Assembly (NCBI RefSeq): GCF_002080045.1
Contig: NZ_MUIN01000005.1
Span: forward strand, 82,362-146,361
Direction: 5' to 3'
Source: Pseudomonas sp. Bc-h
GTDB lineage: Bacteria; Pseudomonadota; Gammaproteobacteria; Pseudomonadales; Pseudomonadaceae
DNA length: 64,000 bases
The notes below the pieces were generated by a model. It did no database searches. It saw nothing but the letters and a program-made list of their open reading frames with translations, and had not been told where the DNA came from. Positions 27,964-39,834 of this stretch are shown piece after piece. A program made the translations under genes and the position numbers. Numbering within the stretch: position 1 is the stretch's first letter; the number at the start of each line of letters is the position of its first letter.

Positions 27964-29016
27964 TTATAGTTCGCCCAGCGCATCCACCAGCGCCTGATTC
28001 TGCTCAGGTGTGCCGATGGTGATGCGCAAGAATTGCGCGATGCGCTCCTGCTTGAAGTGACGCACGATCACACCTTGCTCGCGCACTTTGGCAGCCAGAC
28101 CGGCAGCGTCGTGTTTTGGATGACGCGCAAAGATGAAGTTCGCCGCTGACGGCAGCACGTCGAAGCCCTTCCCTTCCAGTTGCCCGACCAGCTTCTCACG
28201 GCTGGCAATGACCAGACTGCAGGTGTTCTCGAAGTATTCGCGATCATCGAATGCAGCGGCGGCGCCGACAATGGCCATGCGGTCCAGCGGGTACGAGTTG
28301 AAGCTGTTCTTGACCCGCTCCAGCGCTTCGATCAGATCCGGATGGCCGACAGCCAGCCCGACACGCAATCCAGCCAGCGAGCGTGACTTGGACAAGGTTT
28401 GCGTCACCAGCAGATTCGGATAACGATCCACCAGAGCGATCGCCGTCTCACCGCCGAAGTCGATATACGCCTCGTCAACGATCACCACCGAATCAGGGTT
28501 GGCCTTGAGAATCTGCTCCACCGCGTCCAGCGCCATCAGGCAGCCGGTCGGTGCGTTGGGGTTCGGGAAGATGATCCCGCCGTTCGGACGGTTATAGTCC
28601 TCGACCCGAATCTGGAACTGCGCGTCCAGCGGCACCGCTTCGTATTCGACGCCATACAGGCCGCAGTAGACCGGATAGAAGCTGTAGCTGATGTCCGGGA
28701 ACAGCAGCGGTTTGTCGTGCTTGAAAAATGCGTTGTAGGCGTGGGCCAGCACCTCGTCGGAGCCGTTACCGAGGAATACCCGGTTCGATTCGACACCGTA
28801 ATAGCGCGCAACCGCCTGCTTGAGCAGGTCGCTATTCGGATCGGGATACAGGCGCAGGTTGTCATTGACCTCGGCACGCATCGCTTCGATGGCTTTAGGC
28901 GACGGGCCGTACGGGTTTTCGTTGGTGTTCAGCTTCACCAGCTTGGTCAGCTTCGGTTGTTCGCCCGGCACGTAAGGCACGAGGTCACGGACGAAAGGAC
29001 TCCAGAACTTGCTCAT
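27964..29016 (-). CDS. hisC: Histidinol-phosphate aminotransferase
   Basis: A 350-residue class I/II PLP aminotransferase. [13 protein letters not shown] is near the N-terminus, [10 protein letters not shown] supplies the PLP-contacting Asp/Tyr, and [16 protein letters not shown] contains the Schiff-base lysine. It makes histidinol phosphate from imidazole-acetol phosphate. It is last in hisG-hisD-hisC, two bases after hisD. Confidence 0.95.
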   Translation of the reverse strand: MSKFWSPFVRDLVPYVPGEQPKLTKLVKLNTNENPYGPSPKAIEAMRAEVNDNLRLYPDPNSDLLKQAVARYYGVESNRVFLGNGSDEVLAHAYNAFFKHDKPLLFPDISYSFYPVYCGLYGVEYEAVPLDAQFQIRVEDYNRPNGGIIFPNPNAPTGCLMALDAVEQILKANPDSVVIVDEAYIDFGGETAIALVDRYPNLLVTQTLSKSRSLAGLRVGLAVGHPDLIEALERVKNSFNSYPLDRMAIVGAAAAFDDREYFENTCSLVIASREKLVGQLEGKGFDVLPSAANFIFARHPKHDAAGLAAKVREQGVIVRHFKQERIAQFLRITIGTPEQNQALVDALGEL

Positions 29017-29018
29017 GC

Positions 29019-30347
29019 TTATTTGCCTTCTTTCAGGTTGTCGACGATCCGGTACTCAGCGCTACGGGCATGGGCAGTCAGCGACTCGCCACGAGCCAGC
29101 ACCGAGGCGGTCTTGCCCAGTTCAGATGCGCCCTGCTCCGAGCAGAAAATGATCGAAGAGCGTTTCTGGAAGTCGTAGACGCCCAGCGGTGAGGAGAAAC
29201 GCGCGGTGCCTGAGGTCGGGAGCACGTGGTTCGGGCCTGCGCAGTAATCGCCCAGCGCCTCCGAGGTATGACGGCCCATGAAGATGGCACCGGCGTGGCG
29301 AATCTCTGGCAGCCAGGCTTCAGGATCGGCGACAGACAACTCGAGATGCTCAGGAGCAATTCGGTTGGCGACTTCGATGGCTTGGTTCATATCGGCGACC
29401 TTGATCAGGGCACCACGACCATTGATCGAGGTATTGATGATCTCGGCGCGCTCCATGGTCGGCATCAGTCTGGCGATGCTCGCCGCAACCTTGTCCAGGA
29501 ATTCGGCATCCGGGCTTACCAGGATCGCCTGTGCGTCTTCGTCGTGCTCGGCCTGGGAAAACAGATCCATGGCGATCCAGTCCGGATCGGTCTGGCCGTC
29601 GCAAACCACGAGGATCTCCGAAGGGCCGGCGATCATGTCGATACCCACCTGACCAAACACATGACGCTTGGCAGTGGCGACATAGATGTTGCCCGGGCCT
29701 ACGACCTTGTCGACCTGAGGAACGCTTTCAGTACCATAAGCCAGAGCAGCCACGGCCTGCGCGCCGCCGATGGTGAACACTCGGTCGACACCGGCGATGC
29801 ACGCCGCTGCCAGCACCAGTTCGTTGATTTCCCCGCGCGGTGTCGGCACGACCATGACCACTTCGCCGACACCGGCAACTTTGGCCGGGATCGCGTTCAT
29901 CAGAACCGACGATGGGTACGAGGCCTTACCGCCCGGTACATAAAGACCAGCGCGGTCCAGCGGAGTGACCTTCTGCCCCAGCACGGTACCGTCGGCTTCG
30001 GTGTAGCTCCAGGAATCCTGCTTTTGCCTTTCGTGGTAGCTGCGGACGCGGTCGGCAGCTTTTTCCAGCGCCTGGCGTTGAGCGGGAGTGATGCGGGTGA
30101 GCGCCAACTCCAGGCGTTCACGGGGCAGGATCAGCTCTGCCATCGACGCGACTTCCAGGCCATCGAAACGCTGGGTGTATTCCACCAGCGCAGCATCGCC
30201 GCGTTCGCGCACGTTCTTGATGATGTCCAGCACCCGCTGATTGACCGAGTCGTCTGACACACTTTCCCAGCTCAGCAGATGAGCCAGATGTCGGGCGAAA
30301 TCCGGGTCAGCAGCGTTGAGTCGGCGAATGGAGTTTGACGTGGTCAT
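29019..30347 (-). CDS. hisD: Histidinol dehydrogenase
   Basis: A 442-residue zinc-dependent dehydrogenase doing the last two steps of histidine synthesis. Family blocks include [39 protein letters not shown] and [43 protein letters not shown] marks the active-site end. Length is normal. It lies 144 bases after hisG. Confidence 0.96.
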   Translation of the reverse strand: MTTSNSIRRLNAADPDFARHLAHLLSWESVSDDSVNQRVLDIIKNVRERGDAALVEYTQRFDGLEVASMAELILPRERLELALTRITPAQRQALEKAADRVRSYHERQKQDSWSYTEADGTVLGQKVTPLDRAGLYVPGGKASYPSSVLMNAIPAKVAGVGEVVMVVPTPRGEINELVLAAACIAGVDRVFTIGGAQAVAALAYGTESVPQVDKVVGPGNIYVATAKRHVFGQVGIDMIAGPSEILVVCDGQTDPDWIAMDLFSQAEHDEDAQAILVSPDAEFLDKVAASIARLMPTMERAEIINTSINGRGALIKVADMNQAIEVANRIAPEHLELSVADPEAWLPEIRHAGAIFMGRHTSEALGDYCAGPNHVLPTSGTARFSSPLGVYDFQKRSSIIFCSEQGASELGKTASVLARGESLTAHARSAEYRIVDNLKEGK

Positions 30348-30491
30348 AGCGTGGCCTCAATGATTGGCGTTTTCTCAGATGCCTTGGAAAGCACGGAGCC
30401 TAAGCTACCAAGCCATCCGCGCAGGCACCTGAGAAATTTGGCTATGACGCGGATAGCTGAGCGCGACTTTGTTCAAAGTTGCGCGAAACGG

Positions 30492-31127
30492 TCAACCGCG
30501 GTGTCGCGACTCGACAGCAGTACGAAGCGTGTCGATCAGCGACTGGATACGGGCGTGCTGCATCTTCATCGACGCCTTGTTCACGACCAGACGCGAACTG
30601 ATGTGGGCGATCAGTTCCTGAGGCTCGAGGCCGTTGGCACGCAGCGTGTTGCCGGTGTCGACGACGTCGATGATCTTGTCCGCCAGACCCACCAGCGGCG
30701 CGAGCTCCATGGAGCCGTACAGCTTGATGATGTCGACCTGACGGCCCTGTTCGGCGTAGTAGCGTTTGGCAACGTTGACGAACTTGGTCGCAACACGCAG
30801 ACGGCCTTTAGGTTCAGTTGCTCCGACAGCGCCCGCCGTCATCAGCTTGCACTGGGCGATCTGCAGATCCAGAGGCTCGTAAAGGCCCTGGCCGCCGTAT
30901 TCCATCAATACATCCTTGCCGGCCACGCCAAGATCCGCGGCGCCATGCTCGACATAGGTCGGCACATCGGTCGCTCGTACGATCAGCAGACGAACGTCGT
31001 CCTGGGTCGTAGGAATGATCAGTTTGCGGCTTTTGTCCGGATTCTCGGTCGGCACGATGCCCGCAGCTGCGAGAAGCGGCAGGGTGTCGTCAAGGATTCG
31101 GCCCTTGGACAGTGCGATGGTCAACAT
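30492..31127 (-). CDS. hisG: ATP phosphoribosyltransferase, short form (HisG_S)
   Basis: A 211-residue enzyme, first step of histidine biosynthesis. It starts [18 protein letters not shown] and has the PRPP-binding-region block [17 protein letters not shown] near residue 150. It lacks the C-terminal regulatory domain of the roughly 300-residue long form. Short-form enzymes need HisZ as partner, and no hisZ is in this window. It is first of the hisGDC group, 171 bases downstream of murA. Confidence 0.95.
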   Translation of the reverse strand: MLTIALSKGRILDDTLPLLAAAGIVPTENPDKSRKLIIPTTQDDVRLLIVRATDVPTYVEHGAADLGVAGKDVLMEYGGQGLYEPLDLQIAQCKLMTAGAVGATEPKGRLRVATKFVNVAKRYYAEQGRQVDIIKLYGSMELAPLVGLADKIIDVVDTGNTLRANGLEPQELIAHISSRLVVNKASMKMQHARIQSLIDTLRTAVESRHRG

Positions 31128-31298
31128 GGGAAACGTCAGTCCTTATCAGCAAGCGCGCGTCGGGGCGCAATCGGCGCCCGACAACCTTTGAGTCGATGTT
31201 GCCGGACTCAAAGTGGAACGATTCAAAAGGTCTTACCTGCAGCCAGCGATCCCGCGGCCGGTGCCGGACCGGCACTGACAGCGGGACGCCAGAGACGA

Positions 31299-32827
<1,529 letters not shown>

Positions 32828-32872
32828 GCGTAACCTCAATCGGCGCCCTGTGCGCGCGGGTCGGCCATCATA

Positions 32873-32927
32873 CAAAAAAGCCCTCTCGTTGCGAACCCTA
32901 CTTTGTAGGAGCCGGACGAGGGGCTTG
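32873..32927 (-). terminator. Terminator of the mla operon with a nested hairpin
   Basis: On the minus strand AAGCCCCTCGT pairs with ACGAGAGGGCTT (one bulge), followed by TTTTTTG. The long loop carries a second hairpin, CTCCTAC/GTAGG. Confidence 0.75.
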
Positions 32928-32941
32928 ATCGAAAACGGCAA

Positions 32942-33247
32942 TCAATGTTGTTCGAACAGTTCGGTCAGACCGGACACCTGTGCGATTTCTTTCATGTCTT
33001 CAGGCAAGGCACGAATGCTCACCAACTTGCCCGCGGCCTGCGCGTCACGCATGAAGGCCAGCAATAAGGCCAGGCCCACGCTGCTGGACTTCTCGACCGC
33101 AGAACAGTCGAGAATCAGAGCAGGTGCATCACTGGCCTTGATCAACGCGGCACCTTGCTCACGCAGCGCGGGCCCGGTGCGATAGTCGAGCACGCCGAAC
33201 AGCTTCAGCTCTCCGCCGCCAGCCGCGGTAACGCAGGCGTCACTCAT
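32942..33247 (-). CDS. mlaB: STAS-domain protein MlaB
   Basis: A 101-residue single STAS domain (ALILDCSAVEKSSSVGLALLLAFMRDA). MlaB binds the MlaF ATPase in the MlaFEDB complex, which moves phospholipids between the two membranes. It is last in mlaFEDCB, with its start overlapping the mlaC stop, and a terminator follows. Confidence 0.92.
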   Translation of the reverse strand: MSDACVTAAGGGELKLFGVLDYRTGPALREQGAALIKASDAPALILDCSAVEKSSSVGLALLLAFMRDAQAAGKLVSIRALPEDMKEIAQVSGLTELFEQH

Positions 33248-33897
33248 TTCACGACCTTTTCAGGGGAGTTCTCGGTGGACTCCTTGGCCTTGGCGACTTC
33301 GCCAGCCCATCCGTCAATGGTCTTGTCCAGATTGTTGCCGTTGCGCTGCATGGCATCGGTGAACTGATCGCGGAACAGTTTGCCGATGTTGATCCCGTTA
33401 ATGATCACGTTGCGCACTTTCCACTCGTTGTTGATGGTCACGAGGGTGTACGACACAGGGTAGACCGCACCGTTGTTGCCTTTGACCGACATGTCAACGG
33501 AAGTGCGGTCAGCCGCCTCATCCTTGGCCGGGGAAACGGTGATGCCCTGGTTGTTGTACTCCAGCAGCGCGTTGCCATAGAACTGGATCAGGCTGCGCTT
33601 GAAGTTTTCCTGGAAGCGCTGCATCTGTGCCGGCGACGCATTGCGCGAATACTTCACGGTCATGATGCTTTTGGAAATACCCTCTGCATCGATCACAGGA
33701 CCGACAATGCCGTTCAAGGCATCGTAGAAAGCCTGAGGATCGGTCTTGTACTTTTCCTTGTTGGCAGCAAGGTCCGCCAGCAATTGCTTGGTGGTACGGT
33801 CGACCAGGTCATGAGCGGAGGACGCAGGTGCTGCACTGGCGAATAGCGGCAGAGCAGCCAGCAGCACCAGAAGGCCACGGCGCAGAATCGAGATCAT
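33244..33897 (-). CDS. mlaC: Periplasmic phospholipid-binding protein MlaC
   Basis: A 217-residue protein with a cleavable signal peptide (RRGLLVLLAALPLFASAA) and the MlaC/Ttg2D fold (NGIVGPVIDAEGISKSIM, KVRNVIINGINIGKLFRDQF). It shuttles phospholipid across the periplasm between the outer-membrane lipoprotein MlaA and the inner-membrane complex. The ATG at 33897 is preferred over one at 33912 because AGGAG lies seven bases before it. Confidence 0.92.
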   Translation of the reverse strand: MISILRRGLLVLLAALPLFASAAPASSAHDLVDRTTKQLLADLAANKEKYKTDPQAFYDALNGIVGPVIDAEGISKSIMTVKYSRNASPAQMQRFQENFKRSLIQFYGNALLEYNNQGITVSPAKDEAADRTSVDMSVKGNNGAVYPVSYTLVTINNEWKVRNVIINGINIGKLFRDQFTDAMQRNGNNLDKTIDGWAGEVAKAKESTENSPEKVVK

Positions 33898-33908
33898 GAA
33901 AAAACTCC

Positions 33909-34376
33909 TCATTTGGCGTCTTTACCCACGGAATTGAGCAGGAATTTACCGATCAGGTCTTCGAGTACCAGCGACGACTGGGTGTCATGAATCGTTCCGC
34001 CGTCCTTCAACAACTGGTCATCACCACCGACGCTGATGCCGATGTACTTCTCGCCCAGCAAGCCGGCGGTCAGGATAGATGCAGTAGAGTCCGAAGGCAG
34101 ATTGTTCACCCGTTTGTCCACTTCCATGGTCACACGCCCCATGAAGGTATCGTGGTCCAGATCGATTGCTGTGACCTTGCCGATGGTCACACCGGCCATG
34201 GTCACCTTCGCTCTGACAGTCAAACCGGCGATATTGTCGAAATTTGCATAAAGTTTATAGCTGTCGTTGGTCGTGCTGGCGCTCAGACCGCTGACCCGCA
34301 GGGCGAGCAACAGCAAAGCCAGAATCCCGGCCAGCAGGAACAGGCCGACACCGGTTTCGAGGGTGCGGTTTTGCAT
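33909..34376 (-). CDS. mlaD: MCE-domain protein MlaD
   Basis: A 155-residue protein: one N-terminal membrane helix (LETGVGLFLLAGILALLLLALRV is within the first 30 residues), then an MCE domain (DSYKLYANFDNIAGLTVRAKVTMAGVTIGKV). It forms the hexameric periplasmic ring of the Mla transporter. Stop and start codons overlap with mlaE. Confidence 0.94.
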   Translation of the reverse strand: MQNRTLETGVGLFLLAGILALLLLALRVSGLSASTTNDSYKLYANFDNIAGLTVRAKVTMAGVTIGKVTAIDLDHDTFMGRVTMEVDKRVNNLPSDSTASILTAGLLGEKYIGISVGGDDQLLKDGGTIHDTQSSLVLEDLIGKFLLNSVGKDAK

Positions 34377-35173
34377 CAGAAGTCTCCAAACATCAAGGCG
34401 GTCAAAATAAAGTCCAGGCCCAGTACGGCCAATGAGGCGTAGACCACGGTCTTGGTCGTGGCGCGACTGATCCCCTCTGAAGTGGGCTCGCAGTCATAGC
34501 CTTGAAACACGGCAATCCAGGTGACGACAAAAGCGAAGACGACGCTTTTGATGACCCCGTTGATCACATCATTCGGAAAGGAAACGCTGTTCTGCATGTT
34601 CGCCCAGAAGGAACCTTCATAGACGCCCAGCCAGTCGACCGCTACCCAGGAACCGCCCCAGATGCCGACAACGCTGAAGATAATGGCAAGCACGGGCAGT
34701 GAAATGAACCCCGCCCACAGACGAGGGGCGACGATGTATTTCAGTGGGTCGACGCCAATCATTTCGAGACTGGAGAGTTGCTCGGTGGATTTCATGTTGC
34801 CGATTTCCGCGGTGAGCGCAGAACCGGCACGCCCGGCGAACAACAGCGCCGTGACCACCGGCCCGAGTTCGCGCAGCAGCGTCAGCGCGACCATTTGCCC
34901 GACCGCCTGCTCCGATCCGTACTTGGCCAGAATGCTGAAACCTTGAAGGGCCAGCACCATGCCGATGAAGACACCGGACACGACAATGATTGCCAGCGAC
35001 ATGACGCCGACCGAGTAGAGCTGGCGAACCAGCAATTGAAAACCACCGCCGATTCCGCCTCGCCCGAGCAAGGCATGAACCAGAAAAATCCCCGAACGCC
35101 CCAGTACTGCAACAATATCGATCGCGGAGCGCCCCATCAGGCGTACACGATCCATCAATGACTTTCTGCGCAT
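34376..35173 (-). CDS. mlaE: ABC-type phospholipid transporter permease MlaE
   Basis: A 265-residue permease with about five membrane helices and the MlaE signature [39 protein letters not shown]. In Pseudomonas this gene is also called ttg2B. It starts inside the mlaF stop codon (ATGA), indicating coupled translation. Confidence 0.94.
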   Translation of the reverse strand: MRRKSLMDRVRLMGRSAIDIVAVLGRSGIFLVHALLGRGGIGGGFQLLVRQLYSVGVMSLAIIVVSGVFIGMVLALQGFSILAKYGSEQAVGQMVALTLLRELGPVVTALLFAGRAGSALTAEIGNMKSTEQLSSLEMIGVDPLKYIVAPRLWAGFISLPVLAIIFSVVGIWGGSWVAVDWLGVYEGSFWANMQNSVSFPNDVINGVIKSVVFAFVVTWIAVFQGYDCEPTSEGISRATTKTVVYASLAVLGLDFILTALMFGDF

Positions 35174-35982
35174 CAGCGCTTCCCCAAAAGATCTTCGCGA
35201 TAATCCGGTGCCGGATAGTGGAATGGCACAGGGCCGTCTGGATCCCCTGTCATGAATTGCCGGATGCGCGGGTTATCCGACTGCATCAATTCCTGCGGAG
35301 TGCCCTGCCCCAACACCTGACCGTCACCGACCACATACAGGTAGTCAGCAATACTGGCCGTCTCGGCCAGATCGTGGGAAACCACGACACTGGTGATGCC
35401 CAGTGCATCGTTGAGCAGACGAATCAGACGCACCAGCACGCCCATGGCAATCGGGTCCTGACCCACGAAGGGCTCGTCGTACATGAGGATCTGAGGATCC
35501 AGCGCGATAGCTCGCGCCAGCGCCACACGACGCTTCATGCCGCCGGACAACTCGTCAGGCATCAACTCGACAGCGCCACGCAGCCCTACCGCCTGCAACT
35601 TCAGCAGGACGATGTCGCGGATCATGTCTTCAGGCAATTGGGTATGGACACGCAGCGGAAATGCCACGTTTTCGAAAACGTCGAGATCGGTGAACAGCGC
35701 ACCGCTCTGAAACAGGACACCCATCTGTTTGCGAGCGTCGAAAAGATCACTACGCGAAAGCTTCGGCAGGTTCTGGCCGTTGACCCAGACCTCACCGCTG
35801 CTCGGACGCAACTGTGCTCCCATCAGTCGCAGCAGCGTGGTTTTGCCACTGCCTGACGGCCCCATGATGCCGGTGACTTTGCCCCGGGGGATGCGGATGT
35901 CCACATTATTGAAGATGCTGCGCGTACCGCGTTTGAAGGACAAACCCTTCAATTCGACCGCGTAGGCGTTATCGGCACTCAT
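35173..35982 (-). CDS. mlaF: ABC-type phospholipid transporter ATP-binding protein MlaF
   Basis: A 269-residue ATPase. Walker A is GPSGSGKTT (41-49), the signature [14 protein letters not shown], and Walker [12 protein letters not shown] with the H-loop VVVSHD. It powers the Mla phospholipid transporter and is first in mlaFEDCB, behind a plausible sigma-70 promoter. It is divergent from kdsD. Confidence 0.95.
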   Translation of the reverse strand: MSADNAYAVELKGLSFKRGTRSIFNNVDIRIPRGKVTGIMGPSGSGKTTLLRLMGAQLRPSSGEVWVNGQNLPKLSRSDLFDARKQMGVLFQSGALFTDLDVFENVAFPLRVHTQLPEDMIRDIVLLKLQAVGLRGAVELMPDELSGGMKRRVALARAIALDPQILMYDEPFVGQDPIAMGVLVRLIRLLNDALGITSVVVSHDLAETASIADYLYVVGDGQVLGQGTPQELMQSDNPRIRQFMTGDPDGPVPFHYPAPDYREDLLGKR

Positions 35983-36293
35983 CTAAACTCCTTGCGATGC
36001 AGCCTGTATCTCAGATGCCGCGTCCTTGACGAACGACACACTGTCTGGAGGGCCGAACAAGCGGCGAACTATAACACCGCTGCCGTACCGCGCCAAAGCT
36101 CCAACACGGCAAGCGTCAAACACGGAGAAATATTTCAGCGCCAGAGGAAATTTCCTGCATCGAATACGCCCCTGGCCAACACAGAAACCGAAGGACCGAC
36201 GGCTTCTATAAACAAAGCGACGATGAAGCGTGAGGGTTTCCAACATTGCCGTTATAATCCCCGCCTTTTCACCAGACCGACCCTATTTTCGAC
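35983..36293. other. Gene-free 311-base divergent region between mlaF and kdsD
   Basis: No gene was recognised here. It contains a good minus-strand promoter for mlaF (36068-36096) and, on the plus strand, a perfect TATAAT at 36253-36258 about 35 bases ahead of kdsD, without a clear -35. Confidence 0.6.
36068..36096 (-). promoter_or_regulatory. Sigma-70-like promoter for mlaFEDCB
   Basis: On the minus strand TTGGCG (36091-36096), 17 bases, then TATAGT (36068-36073). The predicted leader is about 80 bases. Confidence 0.55.
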
Positions 36294-37268
36294 ATGACCG
36301 ACGCCCGCGACCTGATTCAATCGGCACAGTGCACCATCCGCCTTGAAATAGAAGCAGTGGAAGGCTTGCTCGCGCATATAGACACAGATTTCGTCAGTGC
36401 CTGCGAGATGATCCTGGCCAGCAAGGGCCGCGTCGTCGTGGTCGGCATGGGCAAATCCGGGCACATCGGCAAAAAGATCGCAGCAACCCTGGCGAGCACC
36501 GGCACGCCTTCGTTTTTCGTGCACCCGGCCGAAGCCAGTCACGGCGACATGGGCATGATCACCAGCGATGACATCGTTCTGGCTCTGTCCAACTCCGGGA
36601 CCACCGCCGAGATCGTGACCCTGCTGCCCTTGATCAAACGCCTGGGTATCAAGATGATCAGCCTGACCGGCAACCCGGATTCAACACTGGCCAAGGCAGC
36701 TGACGTCAATCTCAACGCACGGGTCGAAAAGGAAGCGTGCCCACTGAACCTCGCGCCGACCTCATCCACCACGGCCGCACTGGTCATGGGCGATGCACTG
36801 GCCGTCGCATTGCTCGATGCACGCGGCTTTACCGCCGAAGATTTCGCATTTTCCCACCCGGGCGGCGCACTGGGTCGTCGCCTGTTGCTCAAGGTGGAGC
36901 ACGTCATGCACACCGGCAGCGAGCTGCCTCAGGTCGCACGGGGCACGCCATTGCGAGACTCGTTGATGGAAATGACCCGCAAGGGCCTGGGCATGACCGC
37001 CATCCTCGAAGCCGACGGACGTCTGGCCGGGATCTTCACAGACGGCGACTTGCGCCGCACACTGGACCGCGACATTGATCTGCGGCTTGCCACCATCGAT
37101 GACGTAATGACCGTTCACGGCAAAACCGTGCGCGGAGATATTCTGGCTGCCGAAGCCCTGAAAATCATGGAAGACAACAAGATCGGGGCGCTGATTGTCG
37201 TGGACGAAAACGATCGCCCCGTGGGCGCTTTCAACCTCGGCGACCTTCTACGCGCAGGAGTGATGTGA
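36294..37268 (+). CDS. kdsD: Arabinose-5-phosphate isomerase KdsD
   Basis: A 324-residue protein: SIS domain (VVGMGKSGHIGKKIAATLASTG, LALSNSGTTAEI) followed by two CBS domains (from VEHVMHTG, about 205-324). It converts ribulose-5-phosphate to arabinose-5-phosphate, the first step to Kdo for LPS. It is first in kdsD-kdsC-lptC-lptA-lptB, with kdsC starting directly after its stop. Confidence 0.95.
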   Translation: MTDARDLIQSAQCTIRLEIEAVEGLLAHIDTDFVSACEMILASKGRVVVVGMGKSGHIGKKIAATLASTGTPSFFVHPAEASHGDMGMITSDDIVLALSNSGTTAEIVTLLPLIKRLGIKMISLTGNPDSTLAKAADVNLNARVEKEACPLNLAPTSSTTAALVMGDALAVALLDARGFTAEDFAFSHPGGALGRRLLLKVEHVMHTGSELPQVARGTPLRDSLMEMTRKGLGMTAILEADGRLAGIFTDGDLRRTLDRDIDLRLATIDDVMTVHGKTVRGDILAAEALKIMEDNKIGALIVVDENDRPVGAFNLGDLLRAGVM

Positions 37269-37802
37269 ATGAGCGTCAACATGAGCGAACTGATGCAACG
37301 CGGCAAACAGATCAAACTGGCGGTCTTCGACGTAGACGGCGTACTGACCGATGGCCGACTCTACTTTCTGGAAGACGGCAGCGAATTCAAGACGTTCAAC
37401 ACCCTCGACGGTCAGGGCATCAAGATGCTGATCAATTCCGGCGTTGCCACGGCTATCATCAGCGGTCGCAAGACTCCGGTCGTAGAACGTCGCGCGAAGA
37501 ATCTGGGTATCGCTCATCTTTATCAGGGTCGCGAAGACAAGCTGGTGGTGCTCGACGAACTGCTTCAGCAGCTCAACCTGAGCTATGAACAGGTCGCCTA
37601 TCTAGGCGACGATTTGCCTGATCTGCCGGTCATTCGCCGAGTCGGCCTTGGCATGGCGGTCGCCAACGCTGCCGGATTTGTCCGCCAGCATGCCCACGGA
37701 ACCACTCAGGCACGGGGCGGCGAAGGCGCTGCCCGAGAATTCTGCGAGCTTATCCTGAATGCACAGGGCAACCTCGAAGCGGCTCACGCCGCCTACTTAT
37801 AG
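37269..37802 (+). CDS. kdsC: Kdo-8-phosphate phosphatase KdsC
   Basis: A 177-residue C0-type HAD phosphatase. Motif I is FDVDGVLTDG near residue 20, motif II ISGRK, and motif IV GDDLPDLPV. It removes phosphate from Kdo-8-phosphate. The ATG at 37269 abuts the kdsD stop; an ATG four codons later is a possible alternative. Confidence 0.95.
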   Translation: MSVNMSELMQRGKQIKLAVFDVDGVLTDGRLYFLEDGSEFKTFNTLDGQGIKMLINSGVATAIISGRKTPVVERRAKNLGIAHLYQGREDKLVVLDELLQQLNLSYEQVAYLGDDLPDLPVIRRVGLGMAVANAAGFVRQHAHGTTQARGGEGAAREFCELILNAQGNLEAAHAAYL

Positions 37803-37812
37803 AAGCGCACTT

Positions 37813-38385
37813 ATGCTGAGCAAAAGATTTCGTTCATTCCTGATTTTCGGTGTGCTGGCGCTGCTACTCGCTGCGGCCGGTTACTGGAACATCAGCCCGG
37901 AAAGCTTCATGGACCAGCCTAAAGCGGCCGTGGATGAAAGCGCCATCGACTACTATGCGATGAATGCCCACAGCATCCAGTACCTGCCAGACGGCTCCAT
38001 GCAATACGATATGACCGCGGACAAGGTCGAGCACCTCAAGGCCACTGACGTGACCCTGATGACGACACCGGTTCTGCAGATGTTTCGCGGCTCCGAGTTC
38101 CCCTGGCATGTGCAGAGCGTACGCGCCGAGGTGTCTCCTGGCGGGGACCACGTAGAGCTGATCGACAAGGTTCGTATAAACCGCACCGATGAGAAGAACC
38201 GCACCACCATCATCACCAGCACCCGCATGACGGTCTTCCCTCAGAAGCAATATGCGGAAACCGCGCAACCCGTTAGAATCGACGGCTTTAATGGTGTGAG
38301 CACGGGTACGGGTATGAAAGCCTATCTAAAAGAAAGCAGGATACACCTGCTATCGAACGCAAGAGGACAGTATGAGGCTCCTTAA
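37813..38385 (+). CDS. lptC: LPS export protein LptC
   Basis: A 190-residue bitopic inner-membrane protein: one N-terminal helix (FLIFGVLALLLAAAGYW), then a periplasmic beta-jellyroll typical of LptC (AHSIQYLPDGSMQYDMTADKVEHL). It receives LPS from LptB2FG and passes it to LptA. The ATG at 37813 begins the membrane helix; longer upstream starts lie inside kdsC. It overlaps lptA by 14 bases. Confidence 0.92.
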   Translation: MLSKRFRSFLIFGVLALLLAAAGYWNISPESFMDQPKAAVDESAIDYYAMNAHSIQYLPDGSMQYDMTADKVEHLKATDVTLMTTPVLQMFRGSEFPWHVQSVRAEVSPGGDHVELIDKVRINRTDEKNRTTIITSTRMTVFPQKQYAETAQPVRIDGFNGVSTGTGMKAYLKESRIHLLSNARGQYEAP

Positions 38386-38920
38386 AACCCTCCCAATTTT
38401 GCTCGGCCTGGGCGCAGCACTGGGAAGCGTGAGTGCCTGGGCTCTGCCGAACGATCAGGATCAGCCCATCCGCATTCAGGCCGACGATGCTCAGCTGGAC
38501 GACAAGCAAGGCATCGCCACCTACACCGGCAATGTGATCATCACCCAGGGCTCGATGAAGGTTACCGGCAACACCGTGACCATGACCCGCACTCCGGCTG
38601 GCGACATCGACGTCGTAACCTCGGTAGGCAATCTGGCCTACTTCGAGCAACTGCAAACCGCCGGCGACATCAAACCCGTACAGGGTTGGGGCGTCACGAT
38701 TCAGTACCATGCACCGCAAAACCGCATCGTACTGATCGACAAGGCCAAGGTCATCGACAAAGACAGCAACGTCACTCAAGGCGAGAAAATCGTCTATGAC
38801 ACGGTCCGCAAGCTTGCCAGCGCCGGCCGCGCCACGGGCAGCAAGGTTACCGAGTCCCGCCCTCGCGTCGACATGGTGATTCAGCCGAAAAAGAAAACCG
38901 ACCAGCAGAAGGCCCAGTAA
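38372..38920 (+). CDS. lptA: LPS periplasmic bridge protein LptA
   Basis: A 182-residue periplasmic protein with a signal peptide ([18 protein letters not shown]) and the OstA-like jellyroll ([39 protein letters not shown]). A basic tail ends the protein. It polymerises into the bridge carrying LPS across the periplasm. Its stop overlaps the lptB start. Confidence 0.94.
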   Translation: MRLLKTLPILLGLGAALGSVSAWALPNDQDQPIRIQADDAQLDDKQGIATYTGNVIITQGSMKVTGNTVTMTRTPAGDIDVVTSVGNLAYFEQLQTAGDIKPVQGWGVTIQYHAPQNRIVLIDKAKVIDKDSNVTQGEKIVYDTVRKLASAGRATGSKVTESRPRVDMVIQPKKKTDQQKAQ

Positions 38921-39645
38921 TGGCAACGCTGAAAGCCCAACACCTCGCCAAGGCCTACAAAAGCCGCCAGGTCGTACGTGACGTCAGCCTGTCCATCGAC
39001 AGCGGCCAGATCGTCGGCCTGCTAGGCCCTAACGGTGCGGGCAAGACGACCTGTTTCTACATGATCGTCGGCCTGGTTCAGGCCGATCAGGGCCGGGTGC
39101 TTATCGATGAGCAGGACGTCAGCCACCAGCCGATGCACGGCCGCGCGCGTGCCGGTATCGGCTATCTGCCGCAAGAAGCGTCGATCTTCCGCAAACTGTC
39201 GGTTTCCGACAACATCATGGCCATTCTCGAGACCCGCAAGGAACTCGACCGCGCCGGGCGTCGCAAGGAACTGGAAAGCCTGCTGCAGGAATTCCACATC
39301 ACGCACATCCGCGACAACCTGGGTATGAGCCTGTCGGGTGGCGAGCGACGCCGCGTGGAGATCGCTCGTGCCTTGGCGACGGCGCCAAAATTCATCCTGC
39401 TGGATGAACCGTTCGCCGGTGTCGATCCCATCTCCGTGGGCGATATCAAGCAGATCATCTACCATCTCAAGGCGAAGGGTATCGGTGTTCTGATCACCGA
39501 CCACAACGTCCGGGAGACCCTCGACATCTGCGAAACAGCCTACATCGTGAATGATGGGCAACTGATCGCAGAGGGCGACGCTGAAACCATCCTGGCCAAC
39601 CAGTTGGTCAAGGAAGTGTATCTCGGCCACGAGTTCCGCCTGTAA
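38920..39645 (+). CDS. lptB: LPS export ABC transporter ATP-binding protein LptB
   Basis: A 241-residue ATPase. Walker A is GPNGAGKTT (36-44), the signature [16 protein letters not shown], Walker [14 protein letters not shown], and the H-loop ITDHNVRET. It powers LPS extraction with LptF and LptG, which are encoded elsewhere. It is the last gene of the kds-lpt run and is followed by rpoN. Confidence 0.96.
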   Translation: MATLKAQHLAKAYKSRQVVRDVSLSIDSGQIVGLLGPNGAGKTTCFYMIVGLVQADQGRVLIDEQDVSHQPMHGRARAGIGYLPQEASIFRKLSVSDNIMAILETRKELDRAGRRKELESLLQEFHITHIRDNLGMSLSGGERRRVEIARALATAPKFILLDEPFAGVDPISVGDIKQIIYHLKAKGIGVLITDHNVRETLDICETAYIVNDGQLIAEGDAETILANQLVKEVYLGHEFRL

Positions 39646-39749
39646 TTGCGGCGATGACAAGGGGTTGGCCGGCGAACGCGACATGCGCCTCATCGCCAAC
39701 CTCGCATTAATTGTCATCACACCCTAGGCAAACACTCCGGTTTCAGGCA

Positions 39750-39755
39750 TATAAT
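39750..39755 (+). promoter_or_regulatory. -10 element upstream of rpoN
   Basis: A TATAAT in GGCATATAATTTG, 80 bases before rpoN, without a good -35. Between it and the gene are two strong hairpins, GGCGCCTCGGCGCC and GGCGC/GCGCC around GCATAT, so the leader is structured. Confidence 0.4.
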
Positions 39756-39834
39756 TTGCTTAAGTTGGCGCCTCGGCGCCCTAGTAGTGGATGGCGCGCA
39801 TATGCGCCGGCGAATAAGGTGTTAAGCCCCTGCC

